DNA from: Nostoc linckia NIES-25
GTDB lineage: Bacteria > Cyanobacteriota > Cyanobacteriia > Cyanobacteriales > Nostocaceae
Reading direction: 5' to 3'
Assembly (NCBI RefSeq): GCF_002368035.1
Contig: NZ_AP018222.1
Coordinates: 2,642,007-2,706,006 of the forward strand
DNA length: 64,000 nt
Shown: piece by piece, positions 44,401 to 53,150 of the stretch
How positions within the stretch are numbered: the stretch's first letter is position 1
How the letters are laid out: every line of letters begins with the position of its first letter
Notes under the pieces: model-generated
The model's database searches: none
What the model was told of the DNA's origin: nothing
Seen by the model: only the letters and a program-made list of their open reading frames with translations
Translations under genes and position numbers: made by a program

Positions 44401-45120
44401 ATGCAATCTCCATCTTCTTTTTCTGAGGCATCACGGCCTTTTTTAACTTGGCAACGGATTCTTGACTGGGCTCAGGAACACTACCGCTGCCGCACCTTCA
44501 GCAAAGATGAGCGCATTCCAGCCCGGCCTGGATTGCTATATTTGGTGCAAAGGGGTGCAATCCGTATGGTAGGAACCGCCCAGGTTAGCGCCACTGCTAG
44601 CCAGCTAACGTCTCGACGAATCAACAGAACTCCAGAGGAAGCGTTCTTGGGTTTTGTTGGAGCGGGACAGCCCTTTGAAATTGTTGCTCAGTCACCATTC
44701 ACACTCCAAGCTTACGCTCATGTTGACCAAACTGCGGTGCTGTGGATGTACTGGCACGACTTAGATAACTGGCCTCACTTCCGCCGGGAAGTTATGGATG
44801 CCTTTAGATATCAGCACCAGCGTAAGCTGCTGTGGCTGAGTGCCTTGGGACAACGCCGCACAATTGACCGACTCTTGGGATTCCTCACATTGTTGATTGA
44901 GGAATATGGAGAGCCAGCAATGAGCGACACCGACCCGGATGTAATTCGCGGCTATTGTCTGCCTTTCCCCCTTACCCATGCCCAAATTGGTAGCGCGATT
45001 GGTTCGACTCGTGTCACCGTCACCCGCTTAATGGGCAAGCTGCGTCAACGTGGCTTAATCCTTACCCAAGGCGATAATCTCATTTGCTTACCAGCAGAGT
45101 CGATTAATAGAGCCAGCTAA
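44401..45120 (+). CDS. Crp/Fnr-family transcriptional regulator
   Basis: From ATG 44401 the protein has 239 aa; a TTG at 44371 would add ten residues. An N-terminal cupin-like effector domain (LLYLVQRGAIRMVG ... EAFLGFVGAGQPFEI) is followed by a long dimer helix and a C-terminal winged helix (LTHAQIGSAIGSTRVTVTRL, about 190-210). The cAMP-binding Arg/Glu signature is not present, so the ligand, if any, is unknown. It is not NtcA. It may correspond to the DevH-type regulators of heterocystous species, but I cannot confirm this. Confidence 0.9.
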   Translation: MQSPSSFSEASRPFLTWQRILDWAQEHYRCRTFSKDERIPARPGLLYLVQRGAIRMVGTAQVSATASQLTSRRINRTPEEAFLGFVGAGQPFEIVAQSPFTLQAYAHVDQTAVLWMYWHDLDNWPHFRREVMDAFRYQHQRKLLWLSALGQRRTIDRLLGFLTLLIEEYGEPAMSDTDPDVIRGYCLPFPLTHAQIGSAIGSTRVTVTRLMGKLRQRGLILTQGDNLICLPAESINRAS

Positions 45121-45173
45121 AGCACAGTTCAGAGGGGCGATTTCCGCCACTCTGCCTGAATGCCATCGCAGTG

Positions 45174-46220
45174 TCAGCGAATTTTGACAAACCCAGCTTG
45201 GGTAATCAGTCCCTGCCCCTGCTCAGTCAGCAGTAAGTTGGCGTAAGCGACACCTGCTTGCTGCTCAGTCTGACCATTCTGTTTGACCACCACAAACAGA
45301 TTGCGGGTAATGGGGTACTTTCCTGATTGAAAAGCCTCAATGTTTAACTTGTTCCGTTTACCAGGACATTCAGACGGGAGGACAAATGGTTCTTGGTAGG
45401 GAGCAATATATTGCCCTTGTGTGCGCCCCAACGGCAAGGCTCTAATTGAACATTGAGGAATCACCTCTGGGGCAGAAGCGTAGTAAATGCCACCAGGACT
45501 ACCAGCCAATTTTTGCAAGGCTTGGGTGGTTGTGGAGATAAATTCCACATTGGAGCTGAAAGCTTGACCACCCAAGATGTCTTGGACAAAAAGTTCTACC
45601 GTACCGCCATCAACAATTCGGCGGGAATAAGGCTTGATTGGAATATTAGAACCGCCCAACTGGCTCCAATTATTGATTTTGCCAGTGTAAATTGACTTTA
45701 ACTGGTCTACCGTTAGTCCTGGTATGTTGAGGTTTGGGTTAACTGCAACTGCTAAACCATCAATTGCTACAGGAATTTGTTTCAAAGCGAACCCACGCTG
45801 CTGGGCGCGGCTAAACTCTTGGTCTAAAATTGGTCGAGAAGACTGGGCAAAAGCTAGTTGACCATCTATCAGCGACTGTATACCAGTACCAGAACCAGGA
45901 GATGTATTGCTCGGTTCTACATAACGCAGCCTAAATTCTCCTCGCGCTGCTTGAATTGCTGGGTCAACTATTAATCGAATTGGTGCCCAAGACGTACTGC
46001 CTCCGTAATTGAATAATCCAGTTGGAATATCTTGGACTGAGGTGAAACTGTTGGTACTAGGTTGTGCTAATCGAGGTTGGGGTGTGTTGGTGCTACGAGA
46101 ATTAATTTGATTTAGGTCAAGACCAGATTTTCTGCTGAACCACCAAAAACCGCCAGCTATTAAGCCAACGGTAATTAGGATAGATAAAACAAGAATAGGT
46201 ATTTCATTTTTTTGGGACAT
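45174..46220 (-). CDS. PstS-like substrate-binding protein with membrane anchor
   Basis: The 348-aa protein has one N-terminal TM helix (about 9-29) and a PBP-like type II domain with the phosphate-binding-like loop SPGSGTGIQSLIDGQ and FAQSSRPI. A second lobe carries GLAVAVNPNLNIPGLTVDQL and IYTGKINNW, a strong match to phosphate-binding proteins. No Pst permease genes are adjacent. It may bind phosphate for import or sensing, or a different oxyanion. An anchored rather than lipidated N-terminus is unusual for a classical PstS. Confidence 0.88.
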   Translation of the reverse strand: MSQKNEIPILVLSILITVGLIAGGFWWFSRKSGLDLNQINSRSTNTPQPRLAQPSTNSFTSVQDIPTGLFNYGGSTSWAPIRLIVDPAIQAARGEFRLRYVEPSNTSPGSGTGIQSLIDGQLAFAQSSRPILDQEFSRAQQRGFALKQIPVAIDGLAVAVNPNLNIPGLTVDQLKSIYTGKINNWSQLGGSNIPIKPYSRRIVDGGTVELFVQDILGGQAFSSNVEFISTTTQALQKLAGSPGGIYYASAPEVIPQCSIRALPLGRTQGQYIAPYQEPFVLPSECPGKRNKLNIEAFQSGKYPITRNLFVVVKQNGQTEQQAGVAYANLLLTEQGQGLITQAGFVKIR

Positions 46221-46401
46221 AACAATTACCCGCGTGTCCGTTTAATACTAGGAACTGGGGATGGGTATGGGGTACAAGACGCAGAAGTATTGGGTCTGTT
46301 TTAATACCTACTCTATCCTAAAAAATGGGCATCTTTGTGTAGTCGCTATGAGCCTAAGGCCAGCCTTGAGGATGCACTAGCGCACGTTTAGAAATGGCAT
46401 T

Positions 46402-46920
46402 CTAACGCCCCAATCCTATCTTGTTTTGAGTACCCATCTGGATGCTGCATAAAGCTGGGCTTGTAGCAAAGTTACAAGTGTAGGTCGCTAAAGATTCTTT
46501 TTGATAATTAAATACCCGCATATTGTAGCCAAAGTTTCGTGCAGTGCTACCTAAACGATTCACAAAATCATAGCGCTGCACATAGTCTAATAAGCTCCAA
46601 ATTTGCTGATTGACTATCAAATCAACTCGCGCAGGTTCTTTTTCAAAAGCTGGATATGCTATCCAATTATCCAATAGCTTTTTCTCAGCATTTTGTTGTG
46701 CCCACCATAAACTCGGAACGGTTAATTGTGCTGGGCTAATGGTGTTAGCTGTGATTATGTAGTTTGTTGGCTTTGTCAATAAATCTAGTTCTAAAGGCGC
46801 ACTAGAAGGCGACGGTATTGGGGGCGTTTGCGCTAGTGAGGGCGGAACTATTAAAGCAGCGAAGCTAATAGTTAGTAGTAATGAAAATGATTTCTGACCG
46901 CACAATTTAGGTATATGCAT
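46402..46920 (-). CDS. Hypothetical exported protein
   Basis: The 172-aa protein has a clear Sec signal peptide (cleavage after PPSLAQ, about 31) and a Pro/Ser-rich segment. A compact domain without known family follows, containing SLWWAQQNAEKKLLDNWIAY, VDLIVNQQIWSLLDYVQRY and two Cys (TCNFATSPALCS) that may form a disulfide. It is probably periplasmic and seems to be a conserved cyanobacterial type, but I cannot name a function. Single gene, same strand as the PstS-like gene downstream, with a 181-bp gap. Confidence 0.8.
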   Translation of the reverse strand: MHIPKLCGQKSFSLLLTISFAALIVPPSLAQTPPIPSPSSAPLELDLLTKPTNYIITANTISPAQLTVPSLWWAQQNAEKKLLDNWIAYPAFEKEPARVDLIVNQQIWSLLDYVQRYDFVNRLGSTARNFGYNMRVFNYQKESLATYTCNFATSPALCSIQMGTQNKIGLGR

Positions 46921-46967
46921 AACTGATGCTAATTCATAATTAAAGCACGAGTAAAAATCCGCACAAT

Positions 46968-47744
46968 CTAAATCTTAATAGCAACGATGCGAATTCTTCG
47001 ATAGTCTGCCATCCAATTTCCTTGTTGATACAGTGTTGGCTTCAGATATTCCTCCACGACGCGAATTAGTTGTATTTGTTGCTCATCAGAAAGTCCTGTT
47101 AAAAAACTGCTGGCGAACATCCGAATCCAGTTTGCCATACCTGCTTCTGCTTCTGCTAAAGGAGTTGAACGAGGAAATAGGGTGCTATAGATGACATCAA
47201 AGCCTTGCTGTTCTAATAAGGTGGCGTATTCACCAATACTAGGAAAATACCAAGGATTTCGACCTTGTGCGGGTATATTAATTGCTTCTAAGGCGTTGGA
47301 TAAAGCTGTGGCGATCGCTAGCACATTCCCCTTACCACCAAATTCTGCGACGAAACGCCCTCCGGGTTTTAGGGCTTGATGTATGGAAGCGATCGCGCTG
47401 TCTGCTTGTTTCACCCAATGCAATACAGCGTTGGAAAACACAGCATCAAAAGGCTGTTCAACTTGAAAATTTGCGGCATCAGCAACATCAAAGGGGATAT
47501 CAGGATAGTTTTCTCTTGCCTTTTCAATCATCGCGGGTGCGCTATCAATTCCCCATATTTGGACACCAGTTTGGGCAATTTTTTGGGTGAGTTGTCCAGT
47601 ACCACAGCCGAGATCTAAGATTGATTCTCCTGGCTGGGGGTTGAGTAATTGCAACAAGTCTTCGCCGTACTGCCAAACAAAGGCGTGCTTATCTTCATAA
47701 AGGGAAGTATCCCAATTATTATTGAGTGTTGAAATATTATTCAT
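46968..47744 (-). CDS. Class I SAM-dependent methyltransferase
   Basis: From ATG 47744 the protein has 258 aa (a TTG at 47777 would add 11). SAM-binding motif I is ILDLGCGTGQ (about 42-51), the acidic end of strand 2 is IWGIDSAP, and a VFSNAVLHWV post-motif resembles trans-aconitate methyltransferase and related small-molecule enzymes. No transmembrane part. Substrate unknown. It is divergent from the LysR gene at 48070, with a perfect hairpin between. Confidence 0.9.
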   Translation of the reverse strand: MNNISTLNNNWDTSLYEDKHAFVWQYGEDLLQLLNPQPGESILDLGCGTGQLTQKIAQTGVQIWGIDSAPAMIEKARENYPDIPFDVADAANFQVEQPFDAVFSNAVLHWVKQADSAIASIHQALKPGGRFVAEFGGKGNVLAIATALSNALEAINIPAQGRNPWYFPSIGEYATLLEQQGFDVIYSTLFPRSTPLAEAEAGMANWIRMFASSFLTGLSDEQQIQLIRVVEEYLKPTLYQQGNWMADYRRIRIVAIKI

Positions 47745-47830
47745 AAACTCTGAAATTACAATGTGTTGATTCGCCAATCGTCAACTCTCAGCTTGAGGTT
47801 CAAGATGAAATTTTAGATTTGAAATTTTGC

Positions 47831-47871
47831 GAAAAGCTTTGAGCGCCGGAAGTCGGCGCTCAAAGCTTTTC
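47831..47871. repeat. Perfect 18-bp inverted repeat between divergent genes
   Basis: GAAAAGCTTTGAGCGCCG at 47831-47848, loop GAAGT, and exact complement at 47854-47871. It lies 87 bases upstream of the methyltransferase start and about 200 bases before the LysR start. The remaining spacer to 48069 has no gene that I recognise. Confidence 0.8.
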
Positions 47872-48069
47872 AAGATGGATTTTGGATTGAAAATTCTTTC
47901 TTCAAGCTCTTGCCTAAAGAGCGGGAACGCTCAAGGGAAAAGCATGGTATCAATCTAAAATCCAAAATTGTTTGATTGGCTAATCACTACAGTAAAAAAT
48001 TTTTTTAATTATGTCCAATATATATTTTGACCTTAACTAATATTTAAAAGATATGAGTTTAGGTAAAAG

Positions 48070-48957
48070 ATGGAACTACGGCACTTGCGCTACTTTGTCA
48101 TTTTGGCAGAGGAACTGCACTTTGGGCGGGCGGCAGAACGCTTGCATATTGCCCAACCTCCCCTGAGTCAACAAATTCGGCAGCTAGAAGGGGAGTTAGG
48201 TTTTGAACTGTTTCACCGCACGAAACGAAATGTGCAGTTAACTGAAGCGGGACAAGTGTTTTTGGGTGAAGTCCAGCAAATTATGAGGCAATTACAACAG
48301 GCAATCCAAGTTGGGCAGCAAACCAGTCGGGGCGAAATTGGACAGTTAGTGGTTGGCTTTGTCAGTTCTGCCGCGTATAATATTTTGCCAAACATTCTAC
48401 GAACGTTTCGTAGTTTGGTTCCTGGTGTGAGCTTAGAGTTACACGAACTAACTACAGACCAACAGTTAGAATGGTTGCGAGAAGGTCGAATGGATGTGGG
48501 ATTCGTGCGTCCACCTGTTGAAGAAAATAGATTTACTTGGGAAATAATTTTTCAAGAGTCGCTGATGGTGGCATTACCTGAAACACATTTGCTTGCCAAT
48601 CAATCTGATGTGTGTTTGAAATCCCTTGCTAGACAACCATTTATTTTATTTCCCAGGATATTAGCACCAGGACTCTACGACTTAATTATTAGTCTTTGCC
48701 AGCAAGCAGGCTTTAGCCCCAATGTTGCCCAGGAAGCTATCCAGATGCAAACAATTGTCAGTTTAGTAGCAGCGGAAATGGGTGTGGCGATCGTGCCAGC
48801 ATCTTTGCAAAATCTCCAACGGACTGGGGTAGTTTATAAAAGTCTACAAGTATCTACCCCAAAAGTGGACATTGCAATGATTTGGCGAAAAAACGAGACA
48901 TCCCCAATAGTCCAGAGGCTTGTGGAAATAGTTAGACAAGTTGCTCGCCAGTGTTGA
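48070..48957 (+). CDS. LysR-family transcriptional regulator
   Basis: The 295-aa protein has an N-terminal winged helix-turn-helix (MELRHLRYFVILAEELHFGR and LHIAQPPLSQQIRQLE). The periplasmic-binding-like effector domain starts at about 90 (LVVGFVSSAAYNILPNIL). The sequence is close to the BenM/CatR subgroup, which responds to small aromatic or organic acids. Divergent orientation to the methyltransferase makes that gene a candidate target. Inducer unknown. Confidence 0.93.
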   Translation: MELRHLRYFVILAEELHFGRAAERLHIAQPPLSQQIRQLEGELGFELFHRTKRNVQLTEAGQVFLGEVQQIMRQLQQAIQVGQQTSRGEIGQLVVGFVSSAAYNILPNILRTFRSLVPGVSLELHELTTDQQLEWLREGRMDVGFVRPPVEENRFTWEIIFQESLMVALPETHLLANQSDVCLKSLARQPFILFPRILAPGLYDLIISLCQQAGFSPNVAQEAIQMQTIVSLVAAEMGVAIVPASLQNLQRTGVVYKSLQVSTPKVDIAMIWRKNETSPIVQRLVEIVRQVARQC

Positions 48958-48979
48958 ATGTACCAGCTTGTAACAATGG

Positions 48980-51577
48980 TTACCGTAGTCCAGACACTCC
49001 CAATGGCCCGCGAGTCACACCTAGCTGGTTTTGCAACTTCAACTCTCGCCAAAGTTGGGAACCTGTAATTTCACCTTGCAATAATTGACTGTAGCAATGT
49101 ATTGTTTTACTCACTTGCTCTGGCGTTTCATTAACAAACTCGATGCGGAAGTTGGCTAAACCAAGTTCTATGAGACGTTGCACGTACTCGGCTCCAGTTT
49201 GAGCAGTACCATTAAATACAGTGTTGCGGCAACCTACATCAGCTTTGAGGACGTGTTCGCTACCAACGCGGTCTTTTAATTTCACTTCATGCTTTTCACA
49301 AGGTCGTCCACAGTTAGTGTAGTCTGTTCCCTGAGATAGGAAAGCACAAAATACACAGTGTTCCATGTGGAACATTGGCATATGTTGATGGATTGTCACT
49401 TCAAACCACTGGGGCGGACAACTTTTAACCAGATCTTCCAGTTGAGTAATATTCAAATCGTAGGATGCAGTCAATCTTTCCAAACCAAAATGCTGCCGAA
49501 AGTAGTCTGCTGTTAAAGGATTAGCAACGTTGAGCGAAAAATCTCCAATACAACGGTCTTGGGCAAAAAATTGCAGTTGGTCATAGTTGCGTACTAGATA
49601 ACCATCTGCTTTGCACGCGCGTACCTGCTGCAAAATCCAATTTTCCCCAGGTTTAGTAATTCGGGGTGGTGCAACCCAGATGGTGGGAAGATGGGAGAGA
49701 AATTTTTCTTTGTCTATTTGCGCTTGTTGGCGTACTAACTGTACAGCTTCTTGGTAGGCGCGGGGGTCTTCAAATTCACAGTACAGTGTTTCAACACCTG
49801 CTTGTAGTGCGGCTTGCAATTGCTTGAGGTTTCGCACCAAAACGATGAGAGAGGGAGATGATGGGGATGAGTGAGATGAGGAGGGGAGTAAGTCTTGGAA
49901 GGAGACATTAGGACGTAATTCCCAACATTTGGGTTGACTTCGCAACTCTTCTAACTGTGCCACGATTTCCCTTCGCATCCGGTTTAATTCGCTTACGGGT
50001 AGCATAATGGCATCGCTGAGGTGGTTGGTTAGGGTTCCCAAACAGAAGGGGGTGTTACCAAGACGACCGAATTGTTCTTTTATACGGGCTGTATCTAGTG
50101 GTTTAGTGTGCGCTTCTACTAGTGAAATTTCAGACTCCACTTGGACAATATTACCAAGTCGATCGCGGGCGATCGCAATCAATGGCTGACCAACTTCTCC
50201 ATAAATCTCCAAGTCAATCGGACGCTGAAATTGTGGGTTTTCGCCTGCAAAACTTTGACGCAGCTGCTTATCAAGTTCCGGGTCGCTGGTTTTCCAAACC
50301 TTATCGCCGATATGCACCCGACGTAAGTTCAAATCGTTTCTCCCAAAGGTCAGCAGAGTTTCCTTACCTTTGGACGCTACCCCATACACCCGTCCGCCTT
50401 CTTCCTTGGCCTCTGGGTGACCGCAGTCAAACACAATTCCATCTCCCGGTTTAACAGGCGCTTCCAATTGAATTGCTATCTGTTCGTTGTGGATGCGAGT
50501 AACTTCACCTAAATAAACTCCACGTTTTTTACCAAAACGTGCATGAACTAATTCTTGATTATTAATCCCGCCAAACCAACCCGTGTATAGTCCACGAGAA
50601 AATGCCATCTCTAAGTTGTAGTGTTCTTGATTTGCCCGTTGTTGATTAAGCGGAAGATCCCCCCAACCCCCCTTAACAAGGGGGGCTATGTTCCCCCCTT
50701 TTGAAGGGGGGCTAGGGGGGATCTCCTCCATCACCCGATCCAAGGCTTGGCGATAAACACGGGTGACATTAGCAACATACTCTGGAGCTTTCAGACGACC
50801 TTCAATTTTGAGAGAAGTTACCCCTGATTTCACCAAATCCGGCAAAACATCCAACCCAGCTAAGTCTTGAGGACTGAGTAAATATTTGCGTTCGCCTAAA
50901 TCTACAATTTGACCATCAGCGATTAAATCATAGGGCATCCGGCAAGCTTGGGCACATTCACCTCGGTTGGCAGAACGTCCGCCTAAAGCTTCACTCGTCA
51001 AACATTGACCGGAATACGCCACGCACAAAGCACCGTGAACAAAAACTTCTAAAGGTAGCGATGTCTGCTGTTGGACAATCTGCTGCTGAATTTTATTGAT
51101 TTCTTTGAGAGAACATTCACGCGCTAGCACTACCAACTGACAGCCAAGGGATTTGGCAAATTCCACCCCAGCCGCACTGGTAATTGTCATTTGCGTGGAA
51201 GCATGGATGGGGAAATCAGGTGAAAGGTGACGAATGAGACGACAGATACCAATATCTTGAACAATTACTGCATCCACACCTGCTGCAATAATCGTGCGGA
51301 GATATTGCTGGGCTTCTGCTAGTTCTTTAGGAAATATTAGTGTATTTACGGTGACATAACCCTTTACACCGCGACGATGCAGAAATTTCATCAAGCTGGG
51401 TAAGTCTGCTTCTGTGAAATTTTGCGCCCGCATTCTGGCGTTGAAGCGATCTAAACCGAAGTAAATTGCATCCGCCCCATTTTCTACAGCAGCTTTAGCA
51501 CATTCCCAATTACCTGCTGGCGCAAGTAGTTCGGGACGTTGAAGAGAGAGTGGGGAAGAAGGGCGATCGCTTTTCAT
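48980..51577 (-). CDS. U32-family peptidase-like protein (RlhA/TrhP group)
   Basis: The 865-aa protein begins with the U32 domain (LLAPAGNWECAKAAVENGAD; VFVHGALCVAYSGQCLTSE). It has the Cys signatures RGECAQACRMPY (about 205-216) and MEHCVFCAFLSQ with NCGRPCEKHEV (about 740-765), and a middle DUF3656-like part. Relatives in E. coli hydroxylate 23S rRNA C2501 or tRNA U34, so RNA modification is more likely than proteolysis. Residues about 286-310 (EEIPPSPPSKGGNIAPLVKG and following) are encoded by a dispersed GATCCCCCC repeat inserted in frame. Confidence 0.92.
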   Translation of the reverse strand: MKSDRPSSPLSLQRPELLAPAGNWECAKAAVENGADAIYFGLDRFNARMRAQNFTEADLPSLMKFLHRRGVKGYVTVNTLIFPKELAEAQQYLRTIIAAGVDAVIVQDIGICRLIRHLSPDFPIHASTQMTITSAAGVEFAKSLGCQLVVLARECSLKEINKIQQQIVQQQTSLPLEVFVHGALCVAYSGQCLTSEALGGRSANRGECAQACRMPYDLIADGQIVDLGERKYLLSPQDLAGLDVLPDLVKSGVTSLKIEGRLKAPEYVANVTRVYRQALDRVMEEIPPSPPSKGGNIAPLVKGGWGDLPLNQQRANQEHYNLEMAFSRGLYTGWFGGINNQELVHARFGKKRGVYLGEVTRIHNEQIAIQLEAPVKPGDGIVFDCGHPEAKEEGGRVYGVASKGKETLLTFGRNDLNLRRVHIGDKVWKTSDPELDKQLRQSFAGENPQFQRPIDLEIYGEVGQPLIAIARDRLGNIVQVESEISLVEAHTKPLDTARIKEQFGRLGNTPFCLGTLTNHLSDAIMLPVSELNRMRREIVAQLEELRSQPKCWELRPNVSFQDLLPSSSHSSPSSPSLIVLVRNLKQLQAALQAGVETLYCEFEDPRAYQEAVQLVRQQAQIDKEKFLSHLPTIWVAPPRITKPGENWILQQVRACKADGYLVRNYDQLQFFAQDRCIGDFSLNVANPLTADYFRQHFGLERLTASYDLNITQLEDLVKSCPPQWFEVTIHQHMPMFHMEHCVFCAFLSQGTDYTNCGRPCEKHEVKLKDRVGSEHVLKADVGCRNTVFNGTAQTGAEYVQRLIELGLANFRIEFVNETPEQVSKTIHCYSQLLQGEITGSQLWRELKLQNQLGVTRGPLGVSGLR
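50647..50722. repeat. GATCCCCCC foldback repeat within the U32 gene
   Basis: GAAGATCCCCCCAACCCCCC faces GGGGGGCTAGGGGGGATC, the same element as at 25525-25592. Length and phase keep the reading frame open. Confidence 0.85.
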
Positions 51578-51607
51578 TAGACTTAAGGTTCAGTAGCACC
51601 ATAGTGA

Positions 51608-52153
51608 TTTTATCTAAGTTGGTGGGATTCTTCCTGTAATGAGAGTTTGGGATTAGCATTAATAACTGGATTAGGCGCGGTTGTTCATTGGAATAAGTGT
51701 AAAAGTCGTGGTAAGCAGGTAGGTAGGGAATATTTACCAAGTTTAATTTCCTCTCAAATTCCTGAACAAAATATTTGTCTTATTGGTCATTCATTGGGTG
51801 GGTATGTTGCTTATTATTGTATGGAGTCTTGGTCAGAAACTCATCATTCATTGCATGATGTAATTATTCTTGGCGGTGCTGTGCGTAGAGATAGCAGTAA
51901 AAATTGGGGATATGTGGCTTCTCAAATCAAAGGAAATTTGATCAATGTATACAATTACGACGATCCAACTTTAAAAAAGAAATTTAAATTAGCTGAGGCA
52001 GGTAATAATGCTTGTCGACGCAAACCAATTAAAGAGTACCATTCAAAAATAATAAATGAAGATGCTACATCTTCTATTGGTAAAAGTCACAGTCTTTCTA
52101 GCTACTTAGACTATTTACCAAAATTAGTTAGGAAGGGTTTATGGGAGATATAA
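51608..52153 (+). pseudogene. 5'-truncated DUF726-like alpha/beta hydrolase
   Basis: The frame from 51608 to 52153 has no ATG near its start (first usable codon TTG 51647, 168 aa). It encodes the C-terminal half of a DUF726/TMCO4-like hydrolase: nucleophile elbow IGHSLGG, DVIILGGAVRRDSSKNW, NLINVYNYDDPTLKKKF and a final GKSHSLSSYLDYL with the likely catalytic His. The N-terminal hydrophobic part expected of the family is missing and the U32 gene start lies where it should be. Probably a relic after a rearrangement, though a short active form cannot be excluded. Confidence 0.55.
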
Positions 52154-52250
52154 AATCAATTTAGCAGTTAATATTAAAAAATTACTATGTTGATTTACAT
52201 ATTACTTAAATATTTTTTAGATACTTTGTAAAGTAGAGCGATCGCTCTCT

Positions 52251-52859
52251 TCACTCCAATTTTTCTGCATCAACTTCCGACTCAACAAGCTCAAACTTTA
52301 CCTTGTTATATAAATCCTGTAATGAAATCTCAAAGGGTACGGTTGCAAGTGCGATCGCTTCATCTTCTTCATCATATTCCCGAAGCGTCCATTGCTTTTT
52401 CCCAATTTTAGAAAATTGCTCTACACGAATTCGAGTTTGGTCAATTAACAGATATTCTTGGAAGGTAGAAATAGTTCGGTAAGCTTCAAATTTATCTTGG
52501 CGATCGTACCCTTGGGTAGATTTAGATAAAACCTCCACAATCACTTGAGCATTTGTAATAATGTCTGTACGTTTATTTAAAAACTGTGGTTCACCTGCTA
52601 TTACTGTCACATCTGGATATGTATAGATACGCTTTTCGGGTATCCATAAGCGCATATCGCTATTAAAGGCTTCGTTATCTTGTTGTCTCAAACCAAAGTT
52701 CAGCGCAGCGTAAAAGTTACCTGCGATTCGATTGTGATTAGCTGTTCCACCCGCCATAGGAATTATTTGCCCGTCAATATATTCACTTTTGTAGTCAGCA
52801 GCTTCTTCTAGCTCTAAATATTCCTCTGGAGTATAGTATCGCTGTTGTGTTATTTGCAT
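52251..52859 (-). CDS. Uma2-family (PD-(D/E)XK nuclease-fold) protein
   Basis: From ATG 52859 the protein has 202 aa and starts MQITQQRYYTPEEYLELEEA, typical of the DUF820/Uma2 family, which is hugely expanded in cyanobacteria. Fold residues visible are Glu in KSEYIDGQIIPM, Asp in YPDVTVIAGE (about 95) and the E-V-L-S-K-S-T motif at about 114-120 that supplies the nuclease Glu and Lys. Substrate and role are unknown; links to mobile elements are often proposed. Single gene. Confidence 0.93.
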   Translation of the reverse strand: MQITQQRYYTPEEYLELEEAADYKSEYIDGQIIPMAGGTANHNRIAGNFYAALNFGLRQQDNEAFNSDMRLWIPEKRIYTYPDVTVIAGEPQFLNKRTDIITNAQVIVEVLSKSTQGYDRQDKFEAYRTISTFQEYLLIDQTRIRVEQFSKIGKKQWTLREYDEEDEAIALATVPFEISLQDLYNKVKFELVESEVDAEKLE

Positions 52860-53150
52860 AGCTCTATGGGGTAACAATGTTTAACGATACGGAGCGTCTA
52901 GGCACTAAAGATATTTTATCCATGTTTACCGAACCGGTTAACAGGTTAGATAGAGGTTTTATGTTCGCTATCTTAATTCGCTAAGTACAATATTTCATTA
53001 ATTCCTAGTGAAATAAATTAGGCAAAACTCTGCGTCACTTTGCGTTTACTTTGCGTTCCTCTGCGTTTAAAAAAATTATGAGTTTACACAAAACTGTACT
53101 ACCTGACTCACTTCATAAACAACTTCTAATAAAGCCTGCTAACCCCTTTC

